A stretch of 64,000 nt of DNA from Talinum fruticosum (lineage: Eukaryota > Streptophyta > Magnoliopsida > Caryophyllales > Talinaceae), in NCBI GenBank assembly GCA_021018815.1, contig JAITYX010000003.1, positions 10,258,501 through 10,322,500 of the forward strand. Direction: 5' to 3'. The notes beneath the pieces are model-generated. The model did not search any database and was not told the origin of the DNA. It saw only the letters and a list, made by a program, of their open reading frames with translations. A program made the position numbers and the translations under genes. Below are positions 23,765 to 35,060 of this stretch, piece by piece (position 1 is the first letter of the stretch; the number at the start of each line of letters is the position of its first letter).

Positions 23765-23826
<62 letters not shown>
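23765..23826. repeat. (AT)n microsatellite
   Basis: About 60 bp of TA repeats. It produces a spurious Tyr-Ile ORF on the minus strand. Confidence 0.95.
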
Positions 23827-23829
<3 letters not shown>

Positions 23830-23962
23830 ACTCTAATAAATAAAAAAGAAACTAAGATAAAATCGTCATTTTTAATATAACTTGTTTTCCTTGAATTTTT
23901 TCTTATCTTATTTTTGTAGGTCAACTCAATCAGGCTATACTTTCCAGGTTGACATTTTTCTC

Positions 23963-24044
23963 TGACCATTCATCTCATTCAAAAACCAACCTGTTTGAAA
24001 TTATGACCATTCATCTCATTCGAAAACCAACCTGTTTGAAATTA
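23963..24044. repeat. 41-bp tandem duplication followed by a short AT run
   Basis: 'GACCATTCATCTCATTC' through 'CTGTTTGAAATTAT' occurs twice back to back with one difference (AAAAACC versus GAAAACC), followed by an AT run to about 24062. Confidence 0.85.
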
Positions 24045-24245
24045 TATATATATATATATATACTATATAATAGCAATCTTTTCAAAAGTATCACATGGCA
24101 GCCTGAGAGTGAATTTAGGAGTTTGGTCCAATAAAAAAACGATAATTTATTCTTAAAATTTTATATATATATATGGACTCTCTTTTACTCCTTTCCAAAA
24201 TTTTAAAAAATAATAATAATAATTTTAAAAAAATAAAAAAACAAA

Positions 24246-24246
<1 letters not shown>

Positions 24247-24293
<47 letters not shown>

Positions 24294-24294
24294 C
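24247..24294. repeat. (AAT)n microsatellite
   Basis: About 15 consecutive AAT triplets. Confidence 0.95.
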
Positions 24295-26032
24295 TATACA
24301 ATATATAATAGTAGTATTTTTAAACCGGTCAAATATTACGAAGGGGTGATTGCAGAAGTTTAGAGCAATGTTAACCATAAAAATTATTTGTCCATTAAAT
24401 ATGAGTTATTGATGTAAATAATTGGATAAATAAAAAATATAATTTACCGAAATAAAAAAAATTCCTTTTATAAGTGAACTCTCCTCTCCTTTTTTTTTGT
24501 GTGTGTGTGATAGTATAGTCTTATTAGTATTTTTTTTTCTCCTTCGCATGTTGAAAAAAATGTTGAATAATGGTTATTAGTTTACGTGGAGTTAATATTT
24601 CACCTTTAATGTTTCTTTTTTACAGTTTCAAAATCTTAATTTAGTTTATTTTAGTTTAATTATTTACGATATAAACATAATAGAGTCGTCGTTTAGGATC
24701 GACAAAATTAGGAACAAAAAAATGACATATTTGTTATGATGAGAAGGGAAAGGGATTTTAGAAATATTGGAGAATAGGTCGAAGGTATGTGGCTTTGAGT
24801 TATAGATGTCCGATTCTAGCAAACTTGGTTGCTTTGGCAGTTTAACATTGGTATTTAAGCATCTCTTGATTTGCCCCTTAATCAAATAACAAGTGTGTAC
24901 TTTAAATTGAGGAAGAGGAGTTTGAGATGATGTATCAATTGATTAACAATAAATCCTTTCAGTTAATTTTATCTACATTTTCTTCGCAAATATAAGGTCA
25001 AAGAATAGAGATTAGATGATTAAGGTTGTCATATAATGTTTAAAATAAATTGAAAGCATTTCAATAGCTTACCTCAAATATATGAGATATCTTCATTATA
25101 TGATTTTTTTGCGTAACTTGCTAAATTGCACCAACCGCCAAAAAAATTGTCTTAAGTTACCTGTATCTAAGATTTGCATATATTCTCTCTTAGAAATCAT
25201 TTTCGTAGTCCACTACCTGCTTGATCATTAATATGATTTATGAAGTCCAATTTGGTAATTATTAAGTTGAATTTTATATGCTTCACTTGCTAATTTATGC
25301 ACGTGTGAAGTTGTCATTCTTTCTCACTACATTTCTACCTTAAAATGATTTTAATGTCTATATAATTTTTGGGTAAGTTTGCAAAATGAATTTTCTTTTA
25401 CCATACTTTTATCATTTCGTGTGAATGTTTACAATCAGTAAATTTATTTTTTAATGAATTTTCTCATCCCTTTTAGATGACTAGGATATTATAAATTTTT
25501 AGAGAGAAAATATAGTTGCAAATTAAGTTTCAAAAGTGTCAGAAATTAAGCTAAAATATGTGAATCTATTTTGCAAGTTGAGTTGGATGTTCGACAAATG
25601 ATTGGGAAATACAGTTGATTTAAGGATGCAAATGTAAGAAGATAAGGGGTTGAACATAAAGTTATTTATGATTAAGAGGTGGAGTCACAGTTTGAAAGTT
25701 GTTTATAAGTAACTTTTATTGTCTATAACCTCTTGAGGATGACTCGAAGAGTGTATGAGGAAAATATATTGCATTTGTGTGCACAGGTAGGTAAGAATAG
25801 GTAAATCATCATATTCACCCTATAATTTTTAAGAAATGAGATCTCATTATGGGTGTATGTGTAATTTTTAAGAGTTTGTGTAACATTTGAGTTAATGAAG
25901 TTTTAGTAGGTTGAATGTAGATATTTATTTAGACGTTAAAGTCAAATTAGTATTGACTTTGTAGAGAGTTATGAAGTATAAGTTTGACATTCTTTTATTG
26001 ATTTGTTGTAATTTGTATTGTAATATTAACTA
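24295..26032. other. AT-rich intergenic DNA
   Basis: No ORF longer than about 75 codons and no protein motif is visible. This forms the left flank of the Helitron insertion, whose host base at 26032 reads T on the minus strand. Confidence 0.45.
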
Positions 26033-26479
26033 ACTAATACCGCGTGCTGCCGCTATATCAATTTTCTAAAAATATTTCGTAATTTAGAAGTATCATTAGA
26101 TAAATTATTCATCTATTCAACACAATTTAAATCTATTAATATATAATACATACAATTATATAATTTTTAATAAAGTCTTAGCTAATAATAAATCTATTAA
26201 TAACTCCAAACTCAATGATACAAATGTCATTGCAAAGGGTGGGGGTAGAAAAACTTGCAAAGGAAAAAGAATATAATGTCCAACACTATTCATATATAAA
26301 TTTAAATAGAAAACAATTAAAAGAAACATTCAAAGTTCGGACACATGGGAGTAAACAATTGTAAAATAAAAATTGATTATGAAAAATGGCACGCATGTCC
26401 AGCTGTATGACGATTCGCCTTTCGTCCGTATTAACATCAAAAAACAATAATCATAATTTAGATTAGGAGGCATTAACAT

Positions 26480-26718
26480 ACAATATGAAATGTATATGCA
26501 TATTTTCTTACCTAGAGATATAAGTATCTTTCGGATGGCTCAAGAAAGAAAGTTCTTCCTCCCAATCAACCGATGTAATGAAGTTAATGGGTCGTTCGAC
26601 TTCATCCTTGGCGAGGAGGCTCCATGACAAAAACCCATGGTTGATATATATGGAGATCAAATATCGCATATAATGAGAGATCACCATATTCCTGTATTAC
26701 AATATCAATTCATTAACA

Positions 26719-26759
<41 letters not shown>

Positions 26760-28840
26760 CGATAAAGTATAAGAATATACTAATTAAAAGTTCACCCTTA
26801 CAGCCCATGAACTTAAGAACTCATTAGTTGTACGAAGAAAAATTGCAGCAACATGTTGAAGAACTATAAAACTTTGTATGCCCCTTGTGTCTCTTATTTC
26901 AACAACAAAGAAAAATCTAAAAAGGAAAAAATAAGTAAATATCAATATGTAATGTACCACAATGCAAAAAAGTGAACATAACGCAAGGATGTCACAAAAT
27001 ATTTACGTTGGCGAAGTACCATGTGATGGATTTTGACATGTACACCTCGGTAAATTCAAGGAAATAGTATCATCGTTGACATAATCGTTAGAACGCAGGT
27101 GACAATGTTCGCAAGAGGCACAAACTATCGGGTAAAAATTATGAAGGTATGCAAAGATATGATAGTATCTTACCCGCAAATAATATATTATGTATGGAAT
27201 GAAGTTAGTAATTGCTTATACAAAATATACGAAAAAAACAATTAAAGAAATAATAAAGAATATTAAATGAGTATCATGGATTAGTATTATACATTTTCCA
27301 TAGGCGAGTAATCATTTATCATGATTCGCTCGCAATGAACAACTTCTCTAAATGATGAATACGCAACCTTCTTCGACGAATAAATTGAAGTTTTTGTGGT
27401 ACATGCTGAGCAGACCTCTTCATCAATGTACCTACCAAATAGAACAAAAAAGAAGAGCATGGTAACATTATTAACAATAATATCAACATTATTAATTTAA
27501 ATATATTTCATTAAAAAAATATTGAACATACCATTCCTCAAAGTTTTCAGTATCTATAATTGTTGGATTAATCAATAATCTGGTTCTAGGTGATGTGGAT
27601 AACACAATTTCTATGGAGTATGTTAGGTTGTATATTTATATATAGATTAATTAAAAGGTAGAGATGAAACTCCCAAATGTAATAAAAAAAATACACTATT
27701 ATACATGCCTCTATATTTTGTTACTAATACTTTAGATGCAACAAGTACGTTCTCCTGATTAAGATTTTGAAAAAGTTTATTTCCCTCAATTTCAACAAAA
27801 CTTCCCCATAAGGTAAGTTTTAATGTGTTGAACCTACCTAACACATAAGAATTGTTAACTTTTTAAAAAGTAATTATAAAATAATCCATAGACTACTTAA
27901 TAATCAATAAATTTGTCATCTTTAGGTAAATGGAATTACGTATCGCATATCATAAATGAGGACTTCTTGCTTGAGCGTGCCAGTACGTATGAACTCGGCC
28001 TGCGAGATAGCAACAACGAACCCAATGATATCTACACAAATAGAATAGTCGGATATCTAAAAAAGGAGAAAATTATGTACACTTTGAAAAATGATTAGAA
28101 ATTAATAAATTATATTTACCAATAATTTCAGCATGTGGATGTAAAAGTGATGGCACTTGATTAAAAGGAACAAATGGAGGAAGGTGTTGGTATGGAATTG
28201 CATCACACTCATCAAATACATCAAGATGTCGCATACGATTAGTGAAGAACAATTTAAATTTGTTGTCCACTATGACTTTATCCCTATTAGTGGCAATACC
28301 CACAGAAAATTCAGAAAGACGATGAACTCTACCGGGTTTCAAAATAGCCTTCCATCTATCTATCTCACCATCCTTCACGACGTATAAAATCTCATTGCAC
28401 TACAAATATATAACGTACCATATCATATTAATAGATTTATAAAAAAGATTTTTAAAAAATGTGTATCATAGACTTCAATAGTTATTGTTCTCATCATTGT
28501 AAAATATCATAATTGAAAAATTATAAAGGGTACATAACCGACAAATTTAAAATACTTGTGAGTCCATGAAAACAATCTGCCACACTCTACGATTGTTGTA
28601 GACTTAAACACTCATTGTTCTCATCAATCGGACAAAGATACGTATATGTGTCCTATGTATGGAAATGCCACTAATTGGCACACAATTAGATTGAATTTCA
28701 GCCTGCGATGGTATAGTGTGAATGAGCATGTTGATTTCTAAAAATGATAATATATTATTAAAAAATATAGAAAAATATAAATCCAATAAAAATATACCGA
28801 AAGATATAACAATTAGAAAAAAATAAAATGTGGTGTTGCC
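26480..28840 (-). CDS. RPA70-like OB-fold DNA-binding gene (multi-exon, Helitron-borne)
   Basis: Replication protein A large subunits bind single-stranded DNA through OB folds; plant Helitrons often carry such a gene. On the minus strand, successive exons read: 'GEIDRWKAILKPGRVHRLSE' (28375-28310; a first OB fold continuing to about 28120); 'DIIGFVVAISQAEFIRTG' (28050-27930); 'LKLTLWGSFVEIEGNKLF' to 'VASKVLVTKYRG' (27840-27700), the LTLWG word being typical of the RPA central OB fold; 'RTRLLINPTIIDTENFEEW' (27590-27535); a Cys/His cluster 'CASCEHCHL..CTCQNPSHG' (27110-27020) like the RPA C-terminal zinc finger; 'VEIRDTRGIQSFIVLQHVAA' (26920-26850); and a last exon ending near 26510. Several GT-AG junctions are visible (for example AATACAG|GAATATGG near 26697). 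One junction near 27840-27920 does not clearly keep frame, and the N-terminus near 28600-28840 is uncertain. It may be a pseudogene. Confidence 0.6.
26724..26756. repeat. (AT)n microsatellite
   Basis: About 30 bp of TA repeats in an intron of the RPA-like gene. Confidence 0.9.
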
Positions 28841-29199
28841 CAAAGAAAAATATAAATGTTATTAGAAAAAAATAATAATAAGATTAATTAAAGGCTCAAA
28901 TAAACGATAAGGATAACAAATGGATACAATTTTCAGTTAAACAATGTCATTGAAACACATAAAGGGACATATTTAATCATTAAATTAAATGATAACACAT
29001 GATTCGATTGAACTAAATAATCACATATACATTTTGTAAAACTAAAACATATATTTAAATAACTACAATTTACATATAAATCAATATGTTAGCTATTAAA
29101 TATAATAATCTATCTATTAATAATAAATAAATTTTATATGTTATACCAAGTTATAAATTATAACTGACAACATCATCATTATTTAAATAAATATATTTA

Positions 29200-29450
29200 T
29201 TTTAATATTTAATTGTAATTTTTAAATTATACATCTAATCTATTATATATGTTTAAAATTTACTATTACTTAAAAATAATAATAATAAGTGAGGGGTTAG
29301 AGGTAGAGTTTTAATTTTCGTTAGTGATTAATGTCTAATTATAATTTTCAAATTTTATATATCTAATCTATTATATAAAATTCAAAGTTTACTATTACCC
29401 AAAAAAAAAAAGTGAGGGGTGAGGAGTGGGATTTTAGTCCCGGTTAGTGG
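29200..29450. repeat. Diverged ~130-bp tandem duplication in the Helitron
   Basis: 'CATCTAATCTATTATATA' to 'AGTGAGGGGT' occurs at about 29230-29300 and again at about 29360-29425, each followed by a similar TTTTAGT/TTTTAAT stretch. Confidence 0.65.
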
Positions 29451-29470
29451 GTTAAAGATAACCCACTAAC
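29443..29470. repeat. Perfect 12-bp hairpin
   Basis: GTTAGTGGGTTA, loop AAGA, TAACCCACTAAC. It lies inside the Helitron, about 850 bp from its 5' end. Confidence 0.85.
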
Positions 29471-29889
29471 TCACTACCCATTTCGGCGGTTGTTATCCGT
29501 GATTTTTTTTTTTTTTTGTGCTATGTGTTTTGCTGGATTTGGATTTGGGGTATGGTATTTCCTGGGTGGAGATGATTGATTGTTTTTGTTGTGGTGGGGT
29601 TAGGATTAGGGTATTATGTGATAAAAAAATTGAATTCGGGTATGATAAATGTATATTACGATTTGCATAAAAATGTGAATGAATTGTAACTTAAATTTTC
29701 TGAATTTGCTTTCTTCTCTTCTCTAATAACTGGTAAGTGCTGTCAATAGATAAAATAATAGTGAGAAGTCAAATTAGATTATAAATGAGTCAAGAGCAAA
29801 ATAGAGAATTTACGGGAGAAGATGAATTACTAAAGTGGGCGATAAAGCTTCGTAAAATAATAAAAATTTGACAGAGATAAATTAATTAT

Positions 29890-30135
29890 TTGAAGAGAGG
29901 AGGTTTACTGTGAGAGAGAGAGAGAGAGATAGGGGAGGGTGACGTGAGATAGAGGGATTGAGAGGAGAGAGACGGTTGGGGGTTTACTTGTGTAAGTGGA
30001 GAGAGAGGTGGTTAACCGTGTAAGTAAACGAGAGAGAGAGGGGAGGGTGACGTGAGATAGAGGGATTGAGAGGAGAGAGACGGTTGGGGGGGTTTACTTG
30101 TTTAAGTGGAGAGAGAGGGGTTAACTACGTGAGGA
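29890..30135. repeat. GA-rich tandem duplication (~118 bp) near the Helitron 5' end
   Basis: The segment containing 'GGGAGGGTGACGTGAGATAG' and 'GAGAGACGGTTGGGGG' occurs at about 29932-29990 and again at about 30042-30100. Each is followed by 'TTTACTTGTNTAAGTGGAGAG'-like DNA. Confidence 0.8.
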
Positions 30136-30319
30136 GGAGGGGGAAGGGAGATGTGGCCTAAGACTAATAGTTTTTGTTTTTTTATTTATTTAAATGATAA
30201 AATTTAAGAATGGATGGCTTTGATTTTTCAGCATATAAAATCAAATGTTGAAAATTAGTTTTATCCCTACATTTAAGGGGAGAGAGGTCAACCCAACTTT
30301 ACTTTTATATATTAATAGA

Positions 30320-31053
30320 TTTGCAACATAATGATATTTGTTGTTATCTATAGGTCATTTAATTCAATATTTACCAATCATATATTATTCCTTTTCCTAC
30401 TAATATTTGTCTTTTAATACCCAAACATATTGTCACCTTATTTAAATTGTTTGATTCTTATAGGGTCTGCCTTCTTAATGTTCCAAATCATGAGTATAAT
30501 CTTAAAACCTTGATTATATTTTTTTAACATTCTTTTTTATTTATCGTTTTAGATTCTTTATTTATTCTTTAGAAATTTAGAATGATTGAAAGATGAATGT
30601 GTGTTGGGCTTTAATGATTTTTATGTGTTGGTTCTGATAAATGTGATGAGTCACAAAAGTTTTTTCACTGTGAGGGGATAACATGTAGAAGAATATTGTT
30701 GAATGTGAAACCATTCAATAAAATCAAATGATCGAGAAAAAGAAACTAACATTTATTTATCGTTTTAGATTCTTTATTTATTCTTTAGAAATTTAGAATG
30801 ATTGAAAGATGAATGTGTGTTGGGCTTTAATGATTTTTATGTGTTGGTTCTGATAAATGTGATGAGTCACAAAAGTTTTTTCACTGTGAGGAGATAACAT
30901 GAAGAAGAATATTGTTGAATGTGAAACCATTCAATGAAATCAAATGATCGAGAAAAAGAAACTCACAAGTACAACGTTACTCCATGATTCAATAATTTTT
31001 TAAGATGTACATTATATAACATTATTCCGTGCATAGCATGGGTCCACCCTACT
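30320..31053 (+). mobile_element. 3' tail of a second Helitron (plus strand)
   Basis: The end reads 'ACATTATATAACATTATTCC' then CCGTGCATAGCATGG and 'GTCCACCCTACT'. The hairpin-like CGTGC ATA GCA(C/T)G next to a CTACT terminus matches two minus-strand ends elsewhere (50696 and 63754), where the last bases are CTAGT. The preceding 90 bp ('CTCACAAGTACAACG' etc.) also match the reverse complement of 50710-50787, so this is one family. The 5' end was not identified, and the Helitron at 26033-30319 may be inserted into it. Confidence 0.5.
30537..30968. repeat. 216-bp tandem duplication in the Helitron tail
   Basis: The segment starting 'TTATCGTTTTAGATTC' at 30541 recurs at 30757 with only a few substitutions (for example GGGGATAACATGTAG versus GGAGATAACATGAAG). 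Confidence 0.9.
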
Positions 31054-31066
31054 ATATATATAGGGA

Positions 31067-31560
31067 AGGGTTCAAGTAAACACCCCTATTTAAATACAGT
31101 CCATTCTTTAGGTAAGCACTTTAAATCTAAACCATTCAATCTTAATCAAACGGTGTTAACTAAAAAACCTTTTTATAATTAAAAATAAAAATAAAAAAAT
31201 TAAACCTAGAGGGGTCGGTTGAATCTCTCAAAATTTTCAAATCCTCATTCCATCCATTTCATCGCTCCTCTCTCTCTCTCCCCGGTACTCTAGCAATCGC
31301 CGGCCGCCTACCGGCAGCCGCCGCACCTCGCTTCCATCTTCTCTCTCTCTCTCTGAATTGAACAACGCGAACCATCTCAGCCACCGTCTCTCTCTCTCGA
31401 CCTCATATCTTTCGCTCAGGCGGTCGCTATCGGCCACCCGTCGACAGACTGTCTCTATCATACACCGGCCGCCGGACGCCCGCTCGTGGTTGATTGCAAT
31501 CTTCTCAATACTCGTCATTTTTTATTGCAAAGTATGTGTCCGATTAACTCTCAATTACTT
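31067..31560 (+). repeat. MULE terminal region (left orientation)
   Basis: It begins 'GGGAAGGGTTCAAGTAAAC' and 'AGGTAAGCACTTTAAATCTA', the same layout as the TIRs at 41102 and 47017. These words are followed by AT-rich DNA, then a CT-rich and CG-rich block (31255-31480) that produces spurious ORFs. Its partner is uncertain: either the right-facing end at 40490-41095 or a lost end. Confidence 0.5.
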
Positions 31561-31924
31561 GTCATTTTTTGGTTGCAAAGTATGTGTGTGATTAACTCAC
31601 AATTCTTGTCTTTTTTTTTGCTTTAATTGTCACGTAATGACAAGAGGTGTTTTATGGGAGCTTTCTGGTGTCCACCAAGTGTGTGAAGAATTCTTTGTGA
31701 GGTGTTTGATGGGTTGTCTCACTCGTATATGTTGAGTATACTTTTCGAAAGTTCATTTTGTTACTCGTTTTATACTTGTGGAAAAAAATTCTTTTGGGAA
31801 TTTCCCAGCAATCTTCTCATAACTTTGAATGTATGTAATGTAGTAGAGTTGTAGCCCCTACTACACATGATACACATTGAGAGTTAAATGTATGTAATAT
31901 TAGCCGGATGTAATTTTGTAGAAC

Positions 31925-32190
31925 CACATGATTAATATGTATGGTAAATGCGGATCATTGAGAGATGCACAAAAGGTGTTTGATGTGATGCATGAAAGGA
32001 ATGCAACATCTTGGACATCTTTAATAGCTAGATACTCTCAAAATAAACTTGAAAAGACTGATGACACCGTAGTTTGAAATGTTGTGTTATGGTTTCATGC
32101 CCGACCATTATACTCTTAGAAGCATCATGAAGGCTTGCACAAGTATTGGCGATATCAACTTAGGAAGGCAACTACACACCCACATGCTCG
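31925..32190 (+). pseudogene. PPR (PLS-type) gene fragment, probably captured
   Basis: One frame from 31925 reads 'MINMYGKCGSLRDAQKVFD' then 'ERNATSWTSLIARYSQN', a textbook pentatricopeptide-repeat core. After a TGA near 32076 the reading continues in another frame with 'EMLCYGFMPDHYTLRSIMKA' and 'LGRQLHTHMLG'. Intact PPR proteins act in organelle RNA editing and processing. This piece holds roughly two to three repeats, lacks start and end, and has a frameshift. It lies about 860 bp inside a MULE terminal region, so capture by a Pack-MULE is likely. Confidence 0.75.
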
Positions 32191-32236
32191 GCTAACTCAT
32201 AACTCATAAGTTACCTTGTAGCTTGGTGAAACAAAA

Positions 32237-32307
32237 GCCTATTAGCTCAATACGGGAGAGCATTTGTGCAATAGTACAAACGATGTGGGTTCGAATCCCA
32301 CATAAGT
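32237..32307 (+). repeat. tRNA-like sequence (Pol III A and B boxes)
   Basis: 'GCCTATTAGCTCAA' with a B box, GGTTCGAATCC. The T-arm GTGGG/CCCAC is intact, but the acceptor and anticodon arms do not fold as a normal tRNA, so it looks like a SINE head or a tRNA pseudogene. Confidence 0.55.
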
Positions 32308-32810
32308 TGTCCTTAACGCACTCACTCAATGTCCGAAAGGCATTTGTGTAAAAATTGTTCCCAAAATAAAAAAATTAAAAATTTTTGCAACTAAGAACTC
32401 AATGTGCTGAATTTGGTGTTCAAGCTCGAACAGTCATTCTCGTCATTAATTAGCATCCTTTGCTGCATATTTGACTTGTCTAAGACCCTAACATCCTCAA
32501 ACCGCACTACCACCAACTTTTTTATGCACACCGTTAGTTTCAACCATACATGCACTTCCTAAGGATTATTGAAGGTCCCTTTACATGCTTATGAACATGA
32601 CAGAAACCGACAGGAAAGTGCCCTTCACTACTTCATGCTAGCAATATTGAGTTGTCATATTTAGACCACAACTCATTAACTCCATAATCACAACTCAATT
32701 TGTTCAATATACATTTTTTTATTTATATTAATTAGCAATACATGAGGGTTACAAGTATTGCGGTTTTAAGAGGTTATCCGCAATCTCCTATTTCAAGTGC
32801 GTTAAAGACG

Positions 32811-32881
32811 GCCTATGTGGAATTCGAACCCACATCTTTTGTGTCATTGCACAAATGCTCTTCCATTTTGAGCTAATAGGC
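32811..32881 (-). repeat. tRNA-like sequence, inverted partner
   Basis: The minus strand reads 'GCCTATTAGCTCA..GAAGAGCATTTGTG' and ends '..TTCGAATTCCACATAGGC'. It is the same family as 32237-32307. Confidence 0.55.
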
Positions 32882-33059
32882 TTTTGTTTCAGGAAGTATT
32901 AATCCTACTATTTTGTGACTGTTTCACCAAGCTATAAGGTAATGTTCGGGCTTGTACCGAGGCATTCTTGCCACCCCTAACACTTGATTCTAGTTCTTAA
33001 TAAATGCCAACTTAGGAGACTTATATGTTTTTTTACTTTACTAGGTAATCAATTAAAAG

Positions 33060-34060
33060 GGCAAAAACTTGGATATCATCAAGGTTTTAAGGAGCAAATG
33101 AAGGCTCGAGGGTGAAATCGAGAAAGAGAAGAACAAATCTTGAAGATTGGGCGAAGAAATTAATGGCACGGTCATGCTAGTACATGTCATGACCGTGCCC
33201 AACTGATCAACCGCAACCTCGAAAGCCGCAAGCTAGCACAGTCATGACCGTGCCATGTGGCACGATCGTGCCTGTAGGCATGAGCGTGCCAAGGCTGGTC
33301 GTGATCGTGCCCATTTGGTCAAACTCTGCAACCTGAAGCTGCAAGGTGGCACGACCGTGCCAACTTAAGTTTTCGAGCCCTATAAAAGCGCTGCTTTGGC
33401 TCCGAAAAAGGGAATTCGCCATTTTCTTTATTTTTAGGTTTTAGCAGCTGTTTTTCCTTTGTAATTCTCTCTACATTCTCTAAATATTGTGAGTCAAATT
33501 TAATGCAAATTTGAGTTTTCTACTCTCATTAGATTCCTGTGCAAATTTCTTCCATTTTGATGCTAATTTCAAGTGGTTTACTCCATGCTCTGTTTTGATC
33601 ATCTCCTAAACTCACACCAAAACCCCTCATTTAGGTGAGAGATAGGGTAAAAGTGATTATAGACTCCCCTTTAATTGGGTTAGAGGCTTTTCCTCACTCT
33701 TACAATCTTAATCACCCCTTTGATGCATTTCGAGTCATTGATTTTTCTCTTTTTCCCTTTTTTTAGTTTTTCTATCGTTAGACCCACAAAAATGAGTTTA
33801 TTTTATTTAGAGAATCATGCTGGGAGTTAGCCATGGATCAATGTTGGAGATTCTTGAAATTGGTAATTTTTTCCTTATTCCCTCTATTTTATCTTTTGTT
33901 TTGTGGTAACTATTAGGATTGATTTTATTTATTGTTATAGTTGTGGATATTTAGGGTTGTTATAGTTTGTTTGAGAGTATTTTGATTGTGTTGGTGATCG
34001 ATTTGAGGATGAAATTTGGGATGTTGTTGAGCCTTGATGGCTATGATCACCCCTAGAAGG
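33060..34060 (+). repeat. Solo-LTR-like block with palindrome-rich U3 and TATA box
   Basis: A cluster of GGCACG..CGTGCC words at 33163-33362 (including the perfect 14-bp palindrome GGCACGATCGTGCC at 33259) is followed by CCCTATAAAAGCG at 33378-33390 and a T-rich leader. No protein ORF occurs in it. The layout suggests a Ty3/gypsy solo LTR; its exact ends were not determined. Confidence 0.4.
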
Positions 34061-34520
34061 TTAGTCTAGCTTAGTTTTATTTCTTTTTGCTTTAGCATAA
34101 CTTAGTTCTTAGTTTTAGCATTTAATGCTTGTTCTTTTTAGTAGTCTAATTATTTGCTATTAGTTTAAGCAATTGAGTGACCCTCCCTTTTCAATCGAAT
34201 ATCGGTGGTAGTTTTCCTCCATCCCCGAGGATGATAATCTAAACCCCTAGTTACTATTGAACAGTTAACTTGCAAGAAAGAACCACTCCTTCTCCTCATG
34301 TCCAAGAGATAATTTGCACCCTTAACAACGAGTTTGTTCTTGGCACAAGTGCAATGCTCCTCCTAAGTTTTTAGGAGAGCTGGTTCTAACAAAACACAAA
34401 CACAAGGTGGTTTTACCATCATCAATGTGTTCTCAAAATCACACTCCACACCACCATCATGGCATGCCGAGTAAAACAATATAAGGAAGCTTTCATCCAA
34501 CAGAACAACTCTTAAGCACA
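34061..34520. other. Non-coding DNA between the LTR-like block and a MULE end
   Basis: No ORF or recognised family. It could be internal or flanking sequence of the LTR-like element. Confidence 0.3.
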
Positions 34521-35060
34521 TATTCTCCTCTTTTAATTAATTAAAAACACAGACACAAGGTGAGCACTTATAATTTCAACCATACAAATTTAATCTGATG
34601 GCTTAAATTAAAAACGCTTTTAATTAATTAAAAAAAAGGAATAATATTTTGTTTTTGGGTGTTGGGGCGAGGGTATGAAGGAAATCCATTAATCAAACTC
34701 CTCTTTCGTTCATTCTCCTCGTTCCTTCTCCCTCTTTCGCTGGCGTAACCTCTCTACCACCGGAACAACACGCCACCGTCCCCACGCCGCCAGCACCCCA
34801 CCGCCATCGTCATCCCGAGGTCGTCTTCATCCAGCCAGTGCTATCTTATTCTCGCTCTTCTTTCACTCTCTTGCTTGATTAGAAGGGTTTCTCGCTTCTC
34901 ATCTCTCGCTCTCTCACGTTGTCTTCGTCCCCGTGCACTTCGTCTTCTCCACCGTCCGCCTCAACATCTCAACCACTCGTATTCCGTCGCCCGACCACCA
35001 GCCTCCCGGCTATAGTCGGGTTCTTTATCTGTCTTCCCACTCCCCATAGATCTAGGGTTT
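34521..35060 (+). repeat. Second MULE-type terminal region (left orientation)
   Basis: 'GGTGAGCACTTATAATTTC' with 'CAAATTTAATCTG' and 'CTTAAATTAAAAACGC' matches the reverse complement of 40980-41080 word for word. A CT/CG-rich block follows at 34690-35000, as in the other MULE ends. It may be the true partner of the right end at 41095. Confidence 0.55.

Larger units (their letters stand above)
26033..30319 (-). mobile_element. Helitron carrying an RPA70-like gene (4.3 kb)
   Basis: Read on the minus strand, the element begins TCTATTAATATATAAAAG at 30319, preceded by a host A. It ends near 26033 with a GC-rich hairpin-like stretch (GCGGCAGCACGCGG) and GTATTAGT, followed by a host T. A TC start, a 3' hairpin close to a CTRRT-type end and A|T insertion without target duplication are the Helitron signature. 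The terminal CTRRT is degenerate (TTAGT). No Rep/helicase gene was found, so it is non-autonomous. It contains an RPA-like gene, internal tandem duplications and GA-rich repeats. Confidence 0.6.
32205..32945. repeat. Inverted repeat containing tRNA-like sequences
   Basis: The left arm (about 32205-32335) and right arm (about 32790-32945) are reverse complements. Both include 'AGCTTGGTGAAAC', a tRNA-like block and 'TTAACGCAC'. The spacer is about 450 bp with no gene. Confidence 0.7.
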
